DNA from: Bacteroidales bacterium
GTDB lineage: Bacteria > Bacteroidota > Bacteroidia > Bacteroidales > P3
Direction: 5' to 3'
Assembly: GCA_004551865.1 (NCBI GenBank)
Contig: SFPR01000026.1
Coordinates: 1-39,946 of the forward strand
Length of the DNA stretch: 39,946 nt
Below the pieces are notes generated by a model. That model worked only from the letters and a program-made list of their open reading frames with translations, did not search any database and had not been told where the DNA came from. Below, piece by piece: positions 22,616-32,200 of the stretch (the stretch's first letter is position 1; every line of letters begins with the position of its first letter). A program made the translations under genes and the position numbers.

Positions 22616-22661
22616 AAGGAACAACAGCTGACATGAAACGACATATCTGCCATTGTTCCTT
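22616..22661. other. inverted repeat between frr and dksA
   Basis: AAGGAACAA (22616-22624) is the exact inverse of TTGTTCCTT (22653-22661), with a 28-base loop in which CAG/CTG can also pair. No T run follows on the minus strand, so it is a poor terminator for frr. It could be a processing or attenuation hairpin in the frr-dksA gap. Confidence 0.35.
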
Positions 22662-22678
22662 TTGCTTATACCTATTTA

Positions 22679-23242
22679 TTATATAGACATTATCTCTTTC
22701 TCTTTTGAAGAGGTAACCTCATCGGCTTTTTTGATATACTTATCGGTAATATCCTGCATTTCTTTCTCCAAAGACTTCACCTCATCTTCGGGAACTCCGC
22801 TGTCTTTCAACTTCTTTATCTTTTCCAAAATATTACGACGAACGTTTCTTATGCTCACCTTGGCATTTTCAGCCTCAGCCTTTGCCTTTTTGCAAAGTTC
22901 TTTTCTTCTTTCTTCGGTTACGGGAGGCAAAACAATTCTCACCACATCAGCTTCAACCTTTGGCACAAAGCCCAAGTTGGCAGCCTGAATGGCCTTTCCT
23001 ATTGCACCCAAAAGGTTCTTATCCCATGGTTGCACAACTATTTGTTTCGCATCGGGAGTATTGATGTTTCCAACCTGATCTATCGGAGTCATCGTTCCAT
23101 AATAATCCACCTTAACTCCGCCCAACATTGCAGGCGAAGCCTTTCCTGCACGCAACTTACCCAATTCTTTGTCCAAGTGTTGAACGGCATCGCTCATCAA
23201 ACTGTCCGCTTCGGACAACATCTTTTTTGCATCTTCATTCAT
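22679..23242 (-). CDS. frr: ribosome recycling factor
   Basis: RRF, with EF-G, splits post-termination ribosomes. The 187-residue protein shows the family's domain I helices (AVQHLDKELGKLRAGKASPAML and the C-terminal VRRNILEKIKKLKDS to EKEMQDITDKYIKKADE). The domain II region includes VDYYGTMTPIDQVGNI and VVQPWDKNLLGAIGKAI. The length is normal. In many bacteria frr follows pyrH on the same strand; here pyrH is 2.7 kb away on the other strand, with pssA-purS-queA in between. It has a long upstream leader of about 290 bases, with repeat array E between it and the nearest promoter box. Confidence 0.96.
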   Translation of the reverse strand: MNEDAKKMLSEADSLMSDAVQHLDKELGKLRAGKASPAMLGGVKVDYYGTMTPIDQVGNINTPDAKQIVVQPWDKNLLGAIGKAIQAANLGFVPKVEADVVRIVLPPVTEERRKELCKKAKAEAENAKVSIRNVRRNILEKIKKLKDSGVPEDEVKSLEKEMQDITDKYIKKADEVTSSKEKEIMSI

Positions 23243-23343
23243 AGCAAGTAATTATTTTATCTTTTCTTGTTATTATTTGGTTTCACAGTTTCAAAAACAA
23301 GCAAGCCGATTTTGCAAAATGCACTTTGAGACACCGGCAAAAC

Positions 23344-23420
23344 AAAACGGCGTTTCAATCTGTCAAAACGCCGTTTTATTTTGCCAAAACGCCGTTTTAT
23401 TTTTCTCAAACGCCAAGTTA
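23344..23420. repeat. array E: four 21-bp dyad units upstream of frr
   Basis: Cores begin at 23348 (CGGCG), 23369 (CGCCG), 23390 (CGCCG) and 23411 (CGCCA), exactly 21 bases apart. Units 2 and 3 are perfect AAAACGCCGTTTT. The last unit ends in AAGTT, comparable to the GAGTT ends of arrays B1 and F. The rest of the gap of 390 bases (23243-23632) holds two back-to-back promoter boxes and no gene. Confidence 0.92.
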
Positions 23421-23532
23421 GATTTCCAAGTCTGCAAAGAGCAACTTTCTTGCAAAGATTTGGCAATTTACGACCAACAATCAACATTGTTTCAGCTTGT
23501 TATTTTTTGGTCCTACTGCCTGTTTCGCCCTG

Positions 23533-23567
23533 CAAAGATACGTATTATAACGTGAAAAACTAACAAA
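23533..23567 (-). promoter_or_regulatory. promoter pointing toward frr
   Basis: On the minus strand TATCTTTG (23533-23540) fits TAnnTTTG, with TTTG (23564-23567) 23 bases upstream. The transcript would carry a leader of about 285 bases across array E before frr. Confidence 0.55.
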
Positions 23568-23577
23568 AAGTACCTTT

Positions 23578-23612
23578 TTTGAGCGTTATTTAGTAAGAAA
23601 TGAGTAATTTTG
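23578..23612 (+). promoter_or_regulatory. promoter for pssA-purS-queA
   Basis: TTTG (23578-23581), a 23-base spacer and TAATTTTG (23605-23612). The ATG at 23633 implies a short leader. Its -33 box lies 10 bases from that of the opposite promoter. Confidence 0.6.
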
Positions 23613-23632
23613 GGCATTGAAAAGAAATACTT

Positions 23633-24376
23633 ATGGTACGAAAACAAATTCCAAACTGCATAACCTTGGCAAATCTGCTCTGCGGAGTGCTTTCGGTATA
23701 TTATTTGTTTGAGGGCATGGCTCCTCTTGCCGCTCTGCTGATAGTAACAGGGGCAATCTTTGACTTTTTTGACGGATTTGCTGCCCGTCTTTTGGGAGTG
23801 TCTTCACCAATAGGGAAAGAATTAGATTCGCTTGCCGATGTGGTAACATTCGGACTTGCACCCTCTTTGATAATGGTCAAATCTCTCGAAACAACTCTGC
23901 CCGACACTCTTTCGGCAAAAGCAATCTCGCTTCTGCCTCTTTTCATGGTTTTGATGTCTGCCTATCGCCTTGCAAAGTTTAACACAGACGAGAGACAGAC
24001 AACAAGTTTTATAGGACTGCCAACACCTGCCAATGCAATGCTTTGGCTTTCCGTTCCCCTTATAGACCGACTTGCCTTTTCAAAAACTCACTTGTGGGGA
24101 TTTTATGACGAAAGAATTTACTCGGCAATAGCAAACTTTTTGACCAATCCGTGGTTTATCTGCATCGGCTCGGTCATAATGGGCATTCTTTTGGTGAGCG
24201 AACTGCCGATGTTCTCGCTCAAATTCAAAAACTTTTCGTGGCACGACAACAAAATCAAGTTCAGCTTCCTGCTGATAAGCATTGTGTTGCTCTTTGTGCT
24301 GAATTGTTTTGCCATACCATTCATTATTTTGACATATATCGCAATATCAATAATCACAAACATAGTTAAGAAATGA
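23633..24376 (+). CDS. pssA: CDP-diacylglycerol-serine O-phosphatidyltransferase
   Basis: PssA makes phosphatidylserine from CDP-diacylglycerol and serine, the first step to phosphatidylethanolamine. The 247-residue membrane protein shows the full CDP-alcohol phosphatidyltransferase motif D-x2-D-G-x2-A-R-x8-G-x3-D-x3-D, from Asp44 through Asp47, Gly48, Arg52, Gly61 and Asp65 to Asp69. It also has the usual start NCITLANLLCG and several C-terminal membrane helices. Its stop codon overlaps the purS start by four bases (ATGA). No psd gene is adjacent, although psd often neighbours pssA. Confidence 0.93.
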   Translation: MVRKQIPNCITLANLLCGVLSVYYLFEGMAPLAALLIVTGAIFDFFDGFAARLLGVSSPIGKELDSLADVVTFGLAPSLIMVKSLETTLPDTLSAKAISLLPLFMVLMSAYRLAKFNTDERQTTSFIGLPTPANAMLWLSVPLIDRLAFSKTHLWGFYDERIYSAIANFLTNPWFICIGSVIMGILLVSELPMFSLKFKNFSWHDNKIKFSFLLISIVLLFVLNCFAIPFIILTYIAISIITNIVKK

Positions 24377-24624
24377 AATTCAACGTAGAGATTGACGTAA
24401 TGCCGTTGAAGGCATTGTTGGACCCTCAGGGTAAAGCTGTAACATCAAGCATGCAAAACATAGGATTGGGAGTTATCAGCAACGTACGCATAGGCAAGCA
24501 CATAACCCTTGAAATTGAAGCTGCCGACCAAAGCGAGGCAGAAGCAAAAGTAGAAAAGGCTTGCAAGGAACTTCTTCACAACCCTATAATGGAGAGTTAT
24601 ACCTTTACAATAAAGCAGGCATAG
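24373..24624 (+). CDS. purS: phosphoribosylformylglycinamidine synthase subunit PurS
   Basis: PurS is the small structural subunit that couples PurQ and small-type PurL in the fourth step of purine synthesis. The 83-residue protein fits in length and pattern: FNVEIDVMPLKALLDPQGKAV at the start, then IGLGVISNVRIGKHITLEIEA, an alanine- and glutamate-rich helix, and LLHNPIMESYTF at the end. PurQ and PurL are not nearby. It overlaps pssA by four bases and lies five bases before queA, so it is translated from a mixed operon. The match is good for so short a protein. Confidence 0.85.
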   Translation: MKFNVEIDVMPLKALLDPQGKAVTSSMQNIGLGVISNVRIGKHITLEIEAADQSEAEAKVEKACKELLHNPIMESYTFTIKQA

Positions 24625-24629
24625 GAAAA

Positions 24630-25859
24630 ATGTTTGACGTTTCGTCCGTTGCCATAGAAGATTTTGACTATCCGTTGCCCGAAGAGAAGATTGCAAAGTA
24701 TCCTTTGTTGCAGCGAGACAAGGCAAAGTTGTTGTGTTTTGGCGAGAATGGTTTGCCAAAAGATCATTTGTTTTGCGAACTGCCCGAGTTGTTGAGTAAA
24801 GATACCCTCTTGATACTCAACGACACCAAGGTGGTGTATGCTCGTCTGTTTTTCCAAAAAGAAAGCGGCTCGACAATCGAGATTTTCTGCCTCGAACCCA
24901 TAGAGCCTTGCGAAATGCAGCTTGCCTTTGCCCAAAAGCATAAGTGCAAATGGAAGTGTCTTGTGGGCAACAACAAGAAGTGGAAAAACGGAAAGCTGAG
25001 CAAACACGCTCAAATCAACAATCAGGACATCACTCTCTCGGTTGAAAGAGTGGAACAGAAAGAAGAGTGTTGGATTGTGGAATTTGAGTGGAACGGCAAC
25101 AAGAGTTTTGCAGAAATTTTGCAGACTATGGGAGTTGTTCCGCTGCCTCCCTACATCAAGCGGCAGGCAGAAGAGACCGACAAGAGCGAATATCAAACCA
25201 TTTATGCAGACCAAGATGGTTCGGTGGCAGCTCCGACGGCAGGGCTTCACTTTTCGGACGAGACATTCGCCTGTCTGAAAGAAAAAGGTATCCGATATGA
25301 CTTTGTTACTCTTCACGTGGGAGCAGGCACTTTCAAACCCGTAAGCACCAAAACCATAGGAGAACACAGCATGCACACCGAAAAAGTGTGTGTAAGCAAA
25401 GAAACGATTGCCGACTTGATTAGCTATTGCGACAAAAAGATAGTATGCGTCGGCACAACTTCGGTAAGGACAATCGAAAGTCTCTATTGGCACGGCGTGA
25501 GGCTGCTCAACTCCGACGGAGCGTACAAAGACATGGACGTAAAGCAGTGGGAACCCTACCAAAAAGAGGTTTGCGTTTCCCGCTCCGAGGCATTGAAAGC
25601 AATACTTCAAAGCATGGAACAAAGCAATCGGGAAGAACTGCAAGGACAAACAAGCATCATCATTGCACCTTCCTATCGCTACCGAATAACAGACGGCATG
25701 GTTACCAACTTTCACCAACCCAAAAGCACGCTTCTGCTTTTGGTCGATGCAATGATTGGAAACAAATGGAAGAAAGCCTACGCTCACGCATTGGAAAACG
25801 ACTATCGTTTTCTCTCATACGGAGATGCCTGTCTGTTTTTCAAAGAAGAAAAATCATAA
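24630..25859 (+). CDS. queA: S-adenosylmethionine:tRNA ribosyltransferase-isomerase
   Basis: QueA transfers and rearranges the ribosyl part of SAM onto preQ1 in tRNA, making epoxyqueuosine. The 409 residues contain the start FDYPLPEEKIAKYPLLQRDKAKLL, the segment LLILNDTKVVYARL, and the motifs VAAPTAGLHFSDETF, VTLHVGAGTFKPV, GTTSVRTIESL and MVTNFHQPKSTLLLLV. The ATG at 24630 is chosen: it has AGGAAAA just upstream, and the longer frame would run back into purS. It closes the pssA-purS-queA group; array F follows 22 bases after the stop. Confidence 0.95.
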   Translation: MFDVSSVAIEDFDYPLPEEKIAKYPLLQRDKAKLLCFGENGLPKDHLFCELPELLSKDTLLILNDTKVVYARLFFQKESGSTIEIFCLEPIEPCEMQLAFAQKHKCKWKCLVGNNKKWKNGKLSKHAQINNQDITLSVERVEQKEECWIVEFEWNGNKSFAEILQTMGVVPLPPYIKRQAEETDKSEYQTIYADQDGSVAAPTAGLHFSDETFACLKEKGIRYDFVTLHVGAGTFKPVSTKTIGEHSMHTEKVCVSKETIADLISYCDKKIVCVGTTSVRTIESLYWHGVRLLNSDGAYKDMDVKQWEPYQKEVCVSRSEALKAILQSMEQSNREELQGQTSIIIAPSYRYRITDGMVTNFHQPKSTLLLLVDAMIGNKWKKAYAHALENDYRFLSYGDACLFFKEEKS

Positions 25860-25877
25860 TTAAGTTACACAAAAAAT

Positions 25878-25953
25878 CAAACGCCGTTTTGACAAAACCA
25901 AACGCCGTTTCAGTGAAATAAAACGGCGTTTTGGCAAGATAAAACGCCGAGTT
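25878..25953. repeat. array F: four 21-bp dyad units between queA and pyrH
   Basis: Cores begin at 25882 (CGCCG), 25903 (CGCCG), 25924 (CGGCG) and 25945 (CGCCG), exactly 21 bases apart. The third unit is a perfect dyad. The last ends in GAGTT, as in array B1. Array F has the same right-hand end type as array E, so the two are direct repeats flanking pssA-purS-queA. Confidence 0.92.
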
Positions 25954-25975
25954 GATAAACAAAAACAATAAAACA

Positions 25976-26689
25976 ATGAAATTCAAGAGAATATTGCTCA
26001 AATTGAGCGGCGAATCTCTCATGGGAGAGCAAGATTACGGCATCAGTCCCGCAATGCTCGCTCAATATGCCAAAGAGATAAAAGCGGCAAAGGACAAAGG
26101 AGCCGAAATTGCAATCGTAATAGGAGGCGGAAACATATTCCGAGGCTTGCAGGGAGCGGCAAAAGGAATGGACAGAGTGCAAGGCGACTATATGGGAATG
26201 CTTGCCACTGTAATCAATTCAATGGCTCTTCAAGCAGAGCTTGAAAAGCAGGGAGTGAAAACCGAATTGCTCGGAGGCTTGGCAATAGAGCCTATTTGCA
26301 AAGAAAGTTCCGGCAAGAGAATACAGCAAGCCTTGGCAGAGAATAAGGTAGTCCTCATAGGTGGAGGCACAGGCAATCCGTACTTTACCACAGATACCGC
26401 ATCGAGCCTCAGAGCCATAGAAATGAAAGCCGATGTCATTCTCAAAGGAACGAGAGTTGACGGAATTTATACCTCAGATCCCGAAAAGGATTCTTCGGCA
26501 ACCAAGTACAGCACCCTCACCTACGAGGAGGCATTGAGCAAACAATTAAAGATCATGGACCTTACCGCATTTGCTCTCTGCCAAGAGAACAATATGCCGA
26601 TATATGTTTTCGACATGAACACCGAAGGCAATCTCCAAAAGGTCGTTGAGGGAGAACACATCGGCACTTTGGTTTCAAAAACAGAGTGA
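25976..26689 (+). CDS. pyrH: UMP kinase
   Basis: PyrH phosphorylates UMP to UDP and is hexameric and GTP-activated in most bacteria. The 237-residue protein shows the amino-acid-kinase start KRILLKLSGESLMG, the glycine-rich VIGGGNIFRG, GDYMGMLATVINSMAL and VLIGGGTGNPYFTTDTASSLRA, and the ending IYVFDMNTEGNLQKVVEG. The ATG at 25976 matches the family N-terminus. It is separated from frr, its usual neighbour, by the divergent pssA group. No clear promoter is visible in the array F gap, so it may depend on read-through from queA. Confidence 0.96.
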   Translation: MKFKRILLKLSGESLMGEQDYGISPAMLAQYAKEIKAAKDKGAEIAIVIGGGNIFRGLQGAAKGMDRVQGDYMGMLATVINSMALQAELEKQGVKTELLGGLAIEPICKESSGKRIQQALAENKVVLIGGGTGNPYFTTDTASSLRAIEMKADVILKGTRVDGIYTSDPEKDSSATKYSTLTYEEALSKQLKIMDLTAFALCQENNMPIYVFDMNTEGNLQKVVEGEHIGTLVSKTE

Positions 26690-26745
26690 ACGACAAATCA
26701 GAAAACCAAATAAATAAGTAAATAACAACAAAAACAGAAAAGAAA

Positions 26746-28485
26746 ATGAGTACAAGACAAAAAATTGCTGCCTTTTTGGTAGCTCTCATGAGCGTCGGCA
26801 CATCATTTGCCTGCACCAACTTTCTTATAACAAAGGGTGCATCGAAAGACGGCTCGACAATGATTACCTATGCAGCCGATTCCCACACCTTGTATGGCGA
26901 ATTGTATTACAATCGTGCCGCACAATATCCTGCAGGTACTATGTTGCAAGTGATAGACTGGGATTCGGGTAAACCTCTTATCAAAATTCCGCAAGTTGCA
27001 AACACATATACAACGGTTGGAAACATGAATCAGTGGGGTCTTACCATAGCCGAAACAACCTATGGGGGAAGAGACGAACTTGTAGATACCACAGGAGGAA
27101 TTGATTACGGCAGTTTGATTTACCTTACTTTGCAAAGAGCAAAGAATGCAAGGGAAGCGATAAAGCAAATGGCAGAGTTCATGGAAACATACGGCTATTA
27201 CTCCTCGGGAGAGAGCTTCTCGATTTCCGATGGTGAAGAAGTGTGGATTATGGAAGTCATAGGAAAGGGTGCACCTGTCTATACAAAGAAAGGAAAAGTC
27301 GATAAGCGTTGGACAAAGGGTGCAGTATGGGTTGCAATGAGAGTTCCGGACGGATATATCAGCGGCCACGCAAACCACGCCCGCATAACAACCTTCCCTC
27401 AAGAAGTAAAAGGAAGCTACAAATCCATTTCATCAAAGAAACTCAAAGAAATATTCCGTCCCGAAGTCGAAGTGGTATATTCTCACGACGTAATCAGCTT
27501 TGCACGCTTGAAAGGATATTACAACGGTGAAGACAAAGACTTCTCTTTCAGCGACACCTATGCACCATTGGACTTTTCGGGAGCAAGAGGTTGCGAAGCA
27601 AGAGTATATGCTGCCTTTTTGCGTTGCAACAAGTCCATGATAGAATACGAAGACTACGCTATGGGCCACAATCTCACCCACAGAATGCCGCTATGGATTA
27701 AACCGGAACAAAAACTTGGCGTAAAAGACGTAATGGAACTCATGAGAGACCACTACGAAGGCACTCCTATGGACATGACAAAGGACTTGGGTGCAGGACC
27801 TTTTGCTTGCCCTTATCGTTGGAGACCAATGGGATTTAGCGTCAATGGAAAGGAATATGTACATGAAAGAGCTACTTCTACACAACAAACAGGCTTTTCT
27901 TTCGTAGGTCAAACCCGTTCTTGGATGCCTGAGGGAACAAAAGGTATCTTGTGGTTTGGTGTCGATGATACTTACTCTACGGTTTATGTTCCTATGTACT
28001 GCTCGATTGCAAAGGTGCCTCACTGCTTTGAAGAGGGCAACGGAAACATGACAACCTACTCCGAAACATCTGCTTTCTGGTTATTCAACCTTGTAACCAA
28101 CATGGCATACTCTCGTTACTCAGATATGATTCAAGACATAAGAAAACAACAAAACAAGTTGGAACTTGGCTTCATTGACGAGGTAGCTCAGGTCGATAGA
28201 CGCCTCAAATCGGAAAGCGACCCTGCAAAACGCATCGAGATAATGACACAATTCTCTACCGCAAAGGCAGAACAAACCATGATGACTTGGAAGAAGTTGA
28301 GCCAATACTTGTTGGTGAAATACATTGACGGCAATGTGAAGAAAGAAAAAGACGGCAAATTTGAAGAAAGTCCTTACAGAAAAGGTCAATGTGTCTTCCC
28401 TGAACAACCAAAGTACCCTGAAAAATGGTACAAAATGATTGTTGATGACAACGGAAAGGTATTGGAAGTGCCTAAAAGCAAGTAA
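26746..28485 (+). CDS. secreted C69-family dipeptidase
   Basis: This 579-residue N-terminal-nucleophile hydrolase belongs to peptidase family C69 (PepD type). The signal peptide ends just before Cys23 (GTSFA-CTNFLITKGASKDGS), which becomes the free N-terminal nucleophile after cleavage. Other family segments are YAADSHTLYGELYY, NMNQWGLTIAETTYGG, MMTWKKLSQYL and GYYSSGESFSISDGEEVWIME. It probably acts in the periplasm on di- or oligopeptides, which suits an amino-acid-fermenting bacterium (compare kdd). It stands alone; no clear promoter box is seen in the 56 bases between it and pyrH, and array G follows. Confidence 0.9.
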   Translation: MSTRQKIAAFLVALMSVGTSFACTNFLITKGASKDGSTMITYAADSHTLYGELYYNRAAQYPAGTMLQVIDWDSGKPLIKIPQVANTYTTVGNMNQWGLTIAETTYGGRDELVDTTGGIDYGSLIYLTLQRAKNAREAIKQMAEFMETYGYYSSGESFSISDGEEVWIMEVIGKGAPVYTKKGKVDKRWTKGAVWVAMRVPDGYISGHANHARITTFPQEVKGSYKSISSKKLKEIFRPEVEVVYSHDVISFARLKGYYNGEDKDFSFSDTYAPLDFSGARGCEARVYAAFLRCNKSMIEYEDYAMGHNLTHRMPLWIKPEQKLGVKDVMELMRDHYEGTPMDMTKDLGAGPFACPYRWRPMGFSVNGKEYVHERATSTQQTGFSFVGQTRSWMPEGTKGILWFGVDDTYSTVYVPMYCSIAKVPHCFEEGNGNMTTYSETSAFWLFNLVTNMAYSRYSDMIQDIRKQQNKLELGFIDEVAQVDRRLKSESDPAKRIEIMTQFSTAKAEQTMMTWKKLSQYLLVKYIDGNVKKEKDGKFEESPYRKGQCVFPEQPKYPEKWYKMIVDDNGKVLEVPKSK

Positions 28486-28537
28486 TCTTCCGAGATAATT
28501 TCGATTGAAAAACAAGCCATCAAAAAGTGGCAAAAAC

Positions 28538-28620
28538 AAAACGGCGAATCAGCAAAATGACTCGCCGTTTTATTTTGCCAAAACGCCATTTCAGTCGGAC
28601 AAAACGGCGTTTTGTTTTTC
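28538..28620. repeat. array G: four 21-bp dyad units between converging genes
   Basis: Cores begin at 28542 (CGGCG), 28563 (CGCCG), 28584 (CGCCA) and 28605 (CGGCG), exactly 21 bases apart. Both ends carry the same inverted flank: AAAAACAAAACGGCG on the left and CGGCGTTTTGTTTTTC on the right. The right flank ends on the first base of the plsY stop codon (28620-28622). Confidence 0.92.
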
Positions 28621-29291
28621 TAATCTACCGTCTTTTTGAATTTGAACTTAGGTTCTTGTTTGTTTATCAGACGTTTGATGTTTTTGCGGTGCGTCCATAT
28701 TATGAAAAGTGCAACTATGATTGAGAAACACAGCTTGATTGTGTTCACATCATAGTGCAACCATATACTGCAAGTGGCATAAAAAATCGGGAAACTGACT
28801 GCCGCACTCATCGAAGAGGCGGAAATGTAGTGTGTAATGATAAACACCACCACAAAGACGGCAAGCACAAGCGGTATTATCTCATGAAATAATCCTATTA
28901 CCACTCCGAGCATTGTCGCAACGCCTTTTCCTCCTTTGAAGTGTGCAAAAACAGGCAGTGCATGACCGATAACGGCAAACAATCCCACCACAAGCTGGTA
29001 GTAAATCAAATAGTCTTGATTTATTTCTGTCAAACTGCTACCGAAAAACTTGGCAAAATAGACCGCCAACCAGCCTTTGAAGACATCAATAGCCAAAACG
29101 AACAATCCGGGAAGCAGTCCCAATACTCTGATTGTGTTCGTCGTGCCTGCGTTTTTGCTACCTTTTTCTCTTACATCTATGCCATAGAATGATTTTCCAA
29201 TCCATACTGCCGACGGAATGGAGCCGAGCAGATATGCAACCGCAAGTCCCATGGTCAAAGCGGTTGCCAATGGTAAGTCGTTTAGTGTCAT
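28620..29291 (-). CDS. plsY: glycerol-3-phosphate acyltransferase (acyl-phosphate dependent)
   Basis: PlsY transfers an acyl group from acyl-phosphate to glycerol-3-phosphate, the first step of phospholipid synthesis, in the inner membrane. The 223-residue protein shows the family motifs YLLGSIPSAVWIGK, GSKNAGTTNTIRVLG and the phosphate-binding GHALPVFAHFKGGKGVAT, with several hydrophobic helices. It starts six bases after the 1509-residue protein and is the last gene of the tpiA-prmA operon. Its stop codon touches repeat array G. Confidence 0.95.
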   Translation of the reverse strand: MTLNDLPLATALTMGLAVAYLLGSIPSAVWIGKSFYGIDVREKGSKNAGTTNTIRVLGLLPGLFVLAIDVFKGWLAVYFAKFFGSSLTEINQDYLIYYQLVVGLFAVIGHALPVFAHFKGGKGVATMLGVVIGLFHEIIPLVLAVFVVVFIITHYISASSMSAAVSFPIFYATCSIWLHYDVNTIKLCFSIIVALFIIWTHRKNIKRLINKQEPKFKFKKTVD

Positions 29292-29297
29292 GTTTCT

Positions 29298-32200
29298 TTA
29301 TTCCTCCGTATTTTCTTGTTCGTCTGTTTGTTCTTCGTATTGGTCTCCAAGTTCGAGATTTCTGATAAAGTTACGTTTTTCGGCAGGTGTTGCCAATCGA
29401 TAGGTGTAAACCTTGCCCGACTTGGTTTCACTTTCTCTTTCTTTTCGCGGAGTGTCGTTTATTATCGAGTTAAAGGTCTCGTTGGACGAAAGAACGCTCA
29501 TTGCAGCTCCGTTATATGTGAAGAAATACCAATGATCGGGGTTTGCCTCTATGTAAAGCCTTATCTCGGTTGTCAGAGATGTCTTTATGAGTTGTATTTT
29601 GGTCTTTATCGTCTTGTTGATTTGATAATTGCCCACATAACCAAGCTGAGCCATGCCTGTACCTACATAACTTCTGCGAACGGGGTCCCACGATAGTTTG
29701 ATATTTGGGAAGAACAGAGTGTTGGCAATCTCTTTCGGTATGCTTTTCCACTCACCTGTTACAAGCAAGTCTTCATACCAGTCGTTGCCTTTCTCCTCTC
29801 CATATATGTAAGTAAGGTATTGTTTGTATGCAGAGCTTTCCAACTCTATCGGACTGAGGTTAAGGTCTTCGTAAAGCTCAACTCCCATAAGGTCGAGGGC
29901 TTGTTGTGAGAACGGAAACTTAATCGCAAGGCTCATATTCAGACTTGCCTCGTTGTTTTTATCGACCGAGATTGTTCCATAGTTGTTCATCTGTACCGCA
30001 GCGTCGATTGGCAAGCCCATTTTGATGTTTCCCTCTCCTTTGATGTCGCAAGAAGTCTTGCCAAAGGTCAAATAGCTTCCGAAGGTCGAGAAGTCTTCAA
30101 TCTTTTCTTTCGATGCAATGATGTAACGTTTCTTGTTTTTGTCGTAAGTCAAGAATCCCTTTGCCGACATCATCACATTGTCGCCCTCAATGTCGGAAGT
30201 AAGGAAGGCGATTTTTGGTTCCATGTTGTCAGGATTGAAAAGTACCGATGCTGTTATGCGGTTATTTTCAACATCGACGGGAGCTTCCGAAATCGGAATG
30301 AAGATTGAGTTCGGATTTATTTGAGCGGCAAACTTTATCCACGCATTTTGGTTGTCGTAACAGTCGGTTGCTATCTGTACTCCGCCCTCAAAGTGGAAGT
30401 TTGTGTCCTTTGCCTCCACCCTTACCTTGCCAAAGAAGTTGAAAGCACTGCTTAGAGCCAAGGGATTGTCTTTTTCAATCTCACCCTTGCCGACAGAGTG
30501 TCCCCCGAGAGGGTTCAGCTCACTGATAAACAAGGAATGCTTCTTGTTATTCTCATCAACATAGTCTATGTAGCCGTTTGCAGAGTATATTTGGGCAGAT
30601 GCAACATGTATTCTTGCGTTGTAATATTCGTGAAGTTTGTTTTCCACATCCACAAGCAGCCTTGCATCTTCCAAAGTGTCCATTTGAGCTCCGGGATATA
30701 TGGTAAGAGTTCCGTCTTGCGGCCTTACGGCAATGTCGGCACACCTTAGCAAATACACATCGTTCGCCATGAGTTTGTTTTTCGTCAAATCCAATACCGC
30801 ATCGGGCGAGTTGAAGTACAATCCTCCCTGATTGGGGTGAACAGAAACGAATTTGGCTCCCGGTTGTTCCAAATCGACAAGCGTAGAGAGCGACTTGGTT
30901 GCAAAATCTCCCGCTTTCGGACTTTGACTATCCAAAAGGGTAAGCAGTTTGCTCTCCATATTCCAATCAAACTTATCGACATAGCAACTATATTGCAAGA
31001 ATGGCAAGTCTGTCTTGCTCACTCCTTCGTTTGAAGTAAACTCTCCGCTCTTGGTTGCGAAGCTCACCTTGGCTTTGACGTTGTCTGCCTTGAAAGCAAC
31101 GCTGTTTCCGTCCAAGGCATTGAGAACAAAGTTTGCCGTATCGGCAGTATAGTAATCTGTATTGAACTTCGATTTCTCACTTTGCACAATCATTTCCTCG
31201 CTCTTGGTGCTTCCGTTGCCTGTCAGACCGTCCGGACTTACAACAAGGCTGCCCGAGTGATATGCCTTGCCGTCATACATATTGAAAGGCTCGGCTTTTT
31301 GTTCCACAAGCATATAATCGGCTTTCGGATACCAGTGTTCGGAAGTTTTTGTAACCTCAACCTTGGCAAAAGCGGCCGATTTGCCCATCGCTCCCTTTGA
31401 AAAACAGTTGAATTTGTCCGTTATGCAAAACGCAGAGTCGGGATGAAAAGTGAACATCTTTGAATGGCTTCGAGAAGCCACATAATCCAAATAGCCGGTT
31501 CCCAAAAGACCATTGCAACTCAGGTCTATGCTATTGTAATACTGCCCTTTGCCTCCGTAAGCAGCCAAACCTGTCGAAGGAGTCTGTATCTTAAATCCCA
31601 AAGAGTAGTCTTTCATTATGACCAAAGGCTCATGTATTGGCTCAAATATGCCTGCCGAAACAAGAACTCCCGAAAACCTTACGCTGTCTGTCTTGAAACT
31701 GAACAAGTTTTTGACTTGAAACGAATCCAACTTGTAGTAAAAACTCTCTCTGTCATAGACTCCGTTTTGTATCTTGGGAGAATCATAATACACATAGCTG
31801 TTTCCCGAAGAGGTCATGACGGGATAGCCCTCTATCTTTTTGAGACTGCTCTTGTTATCAGGCTCGTCAATCAACATATTGCAGTTCAGGTGTTGTATAG
31901 GGGTCTGCAACATCACCAACTTGGTCGAATCGTCAAACATAGGCACATAAAAATTCAAGCTGTCGATGTTCGGAAGTTCCAAAGAGAAGTTTTCGTAAGA
32001 GAATTTGCAGTCTTTACCGCTCATCTTGAAACGTCCCGCCATCACATCGCCGTCAAACTCAAAACTTCTGTTCTTTTGCATTCGTATTTTTCCGTTGTGA
32101 GGACGTATAACGACGTTGTGAGTGTCGCTCAAGGTAAATCTCTCAATTCCGTTCATTCTCAATTCCATGTCAAGAACGTTCATTTCGGCATTGGGTTCTC

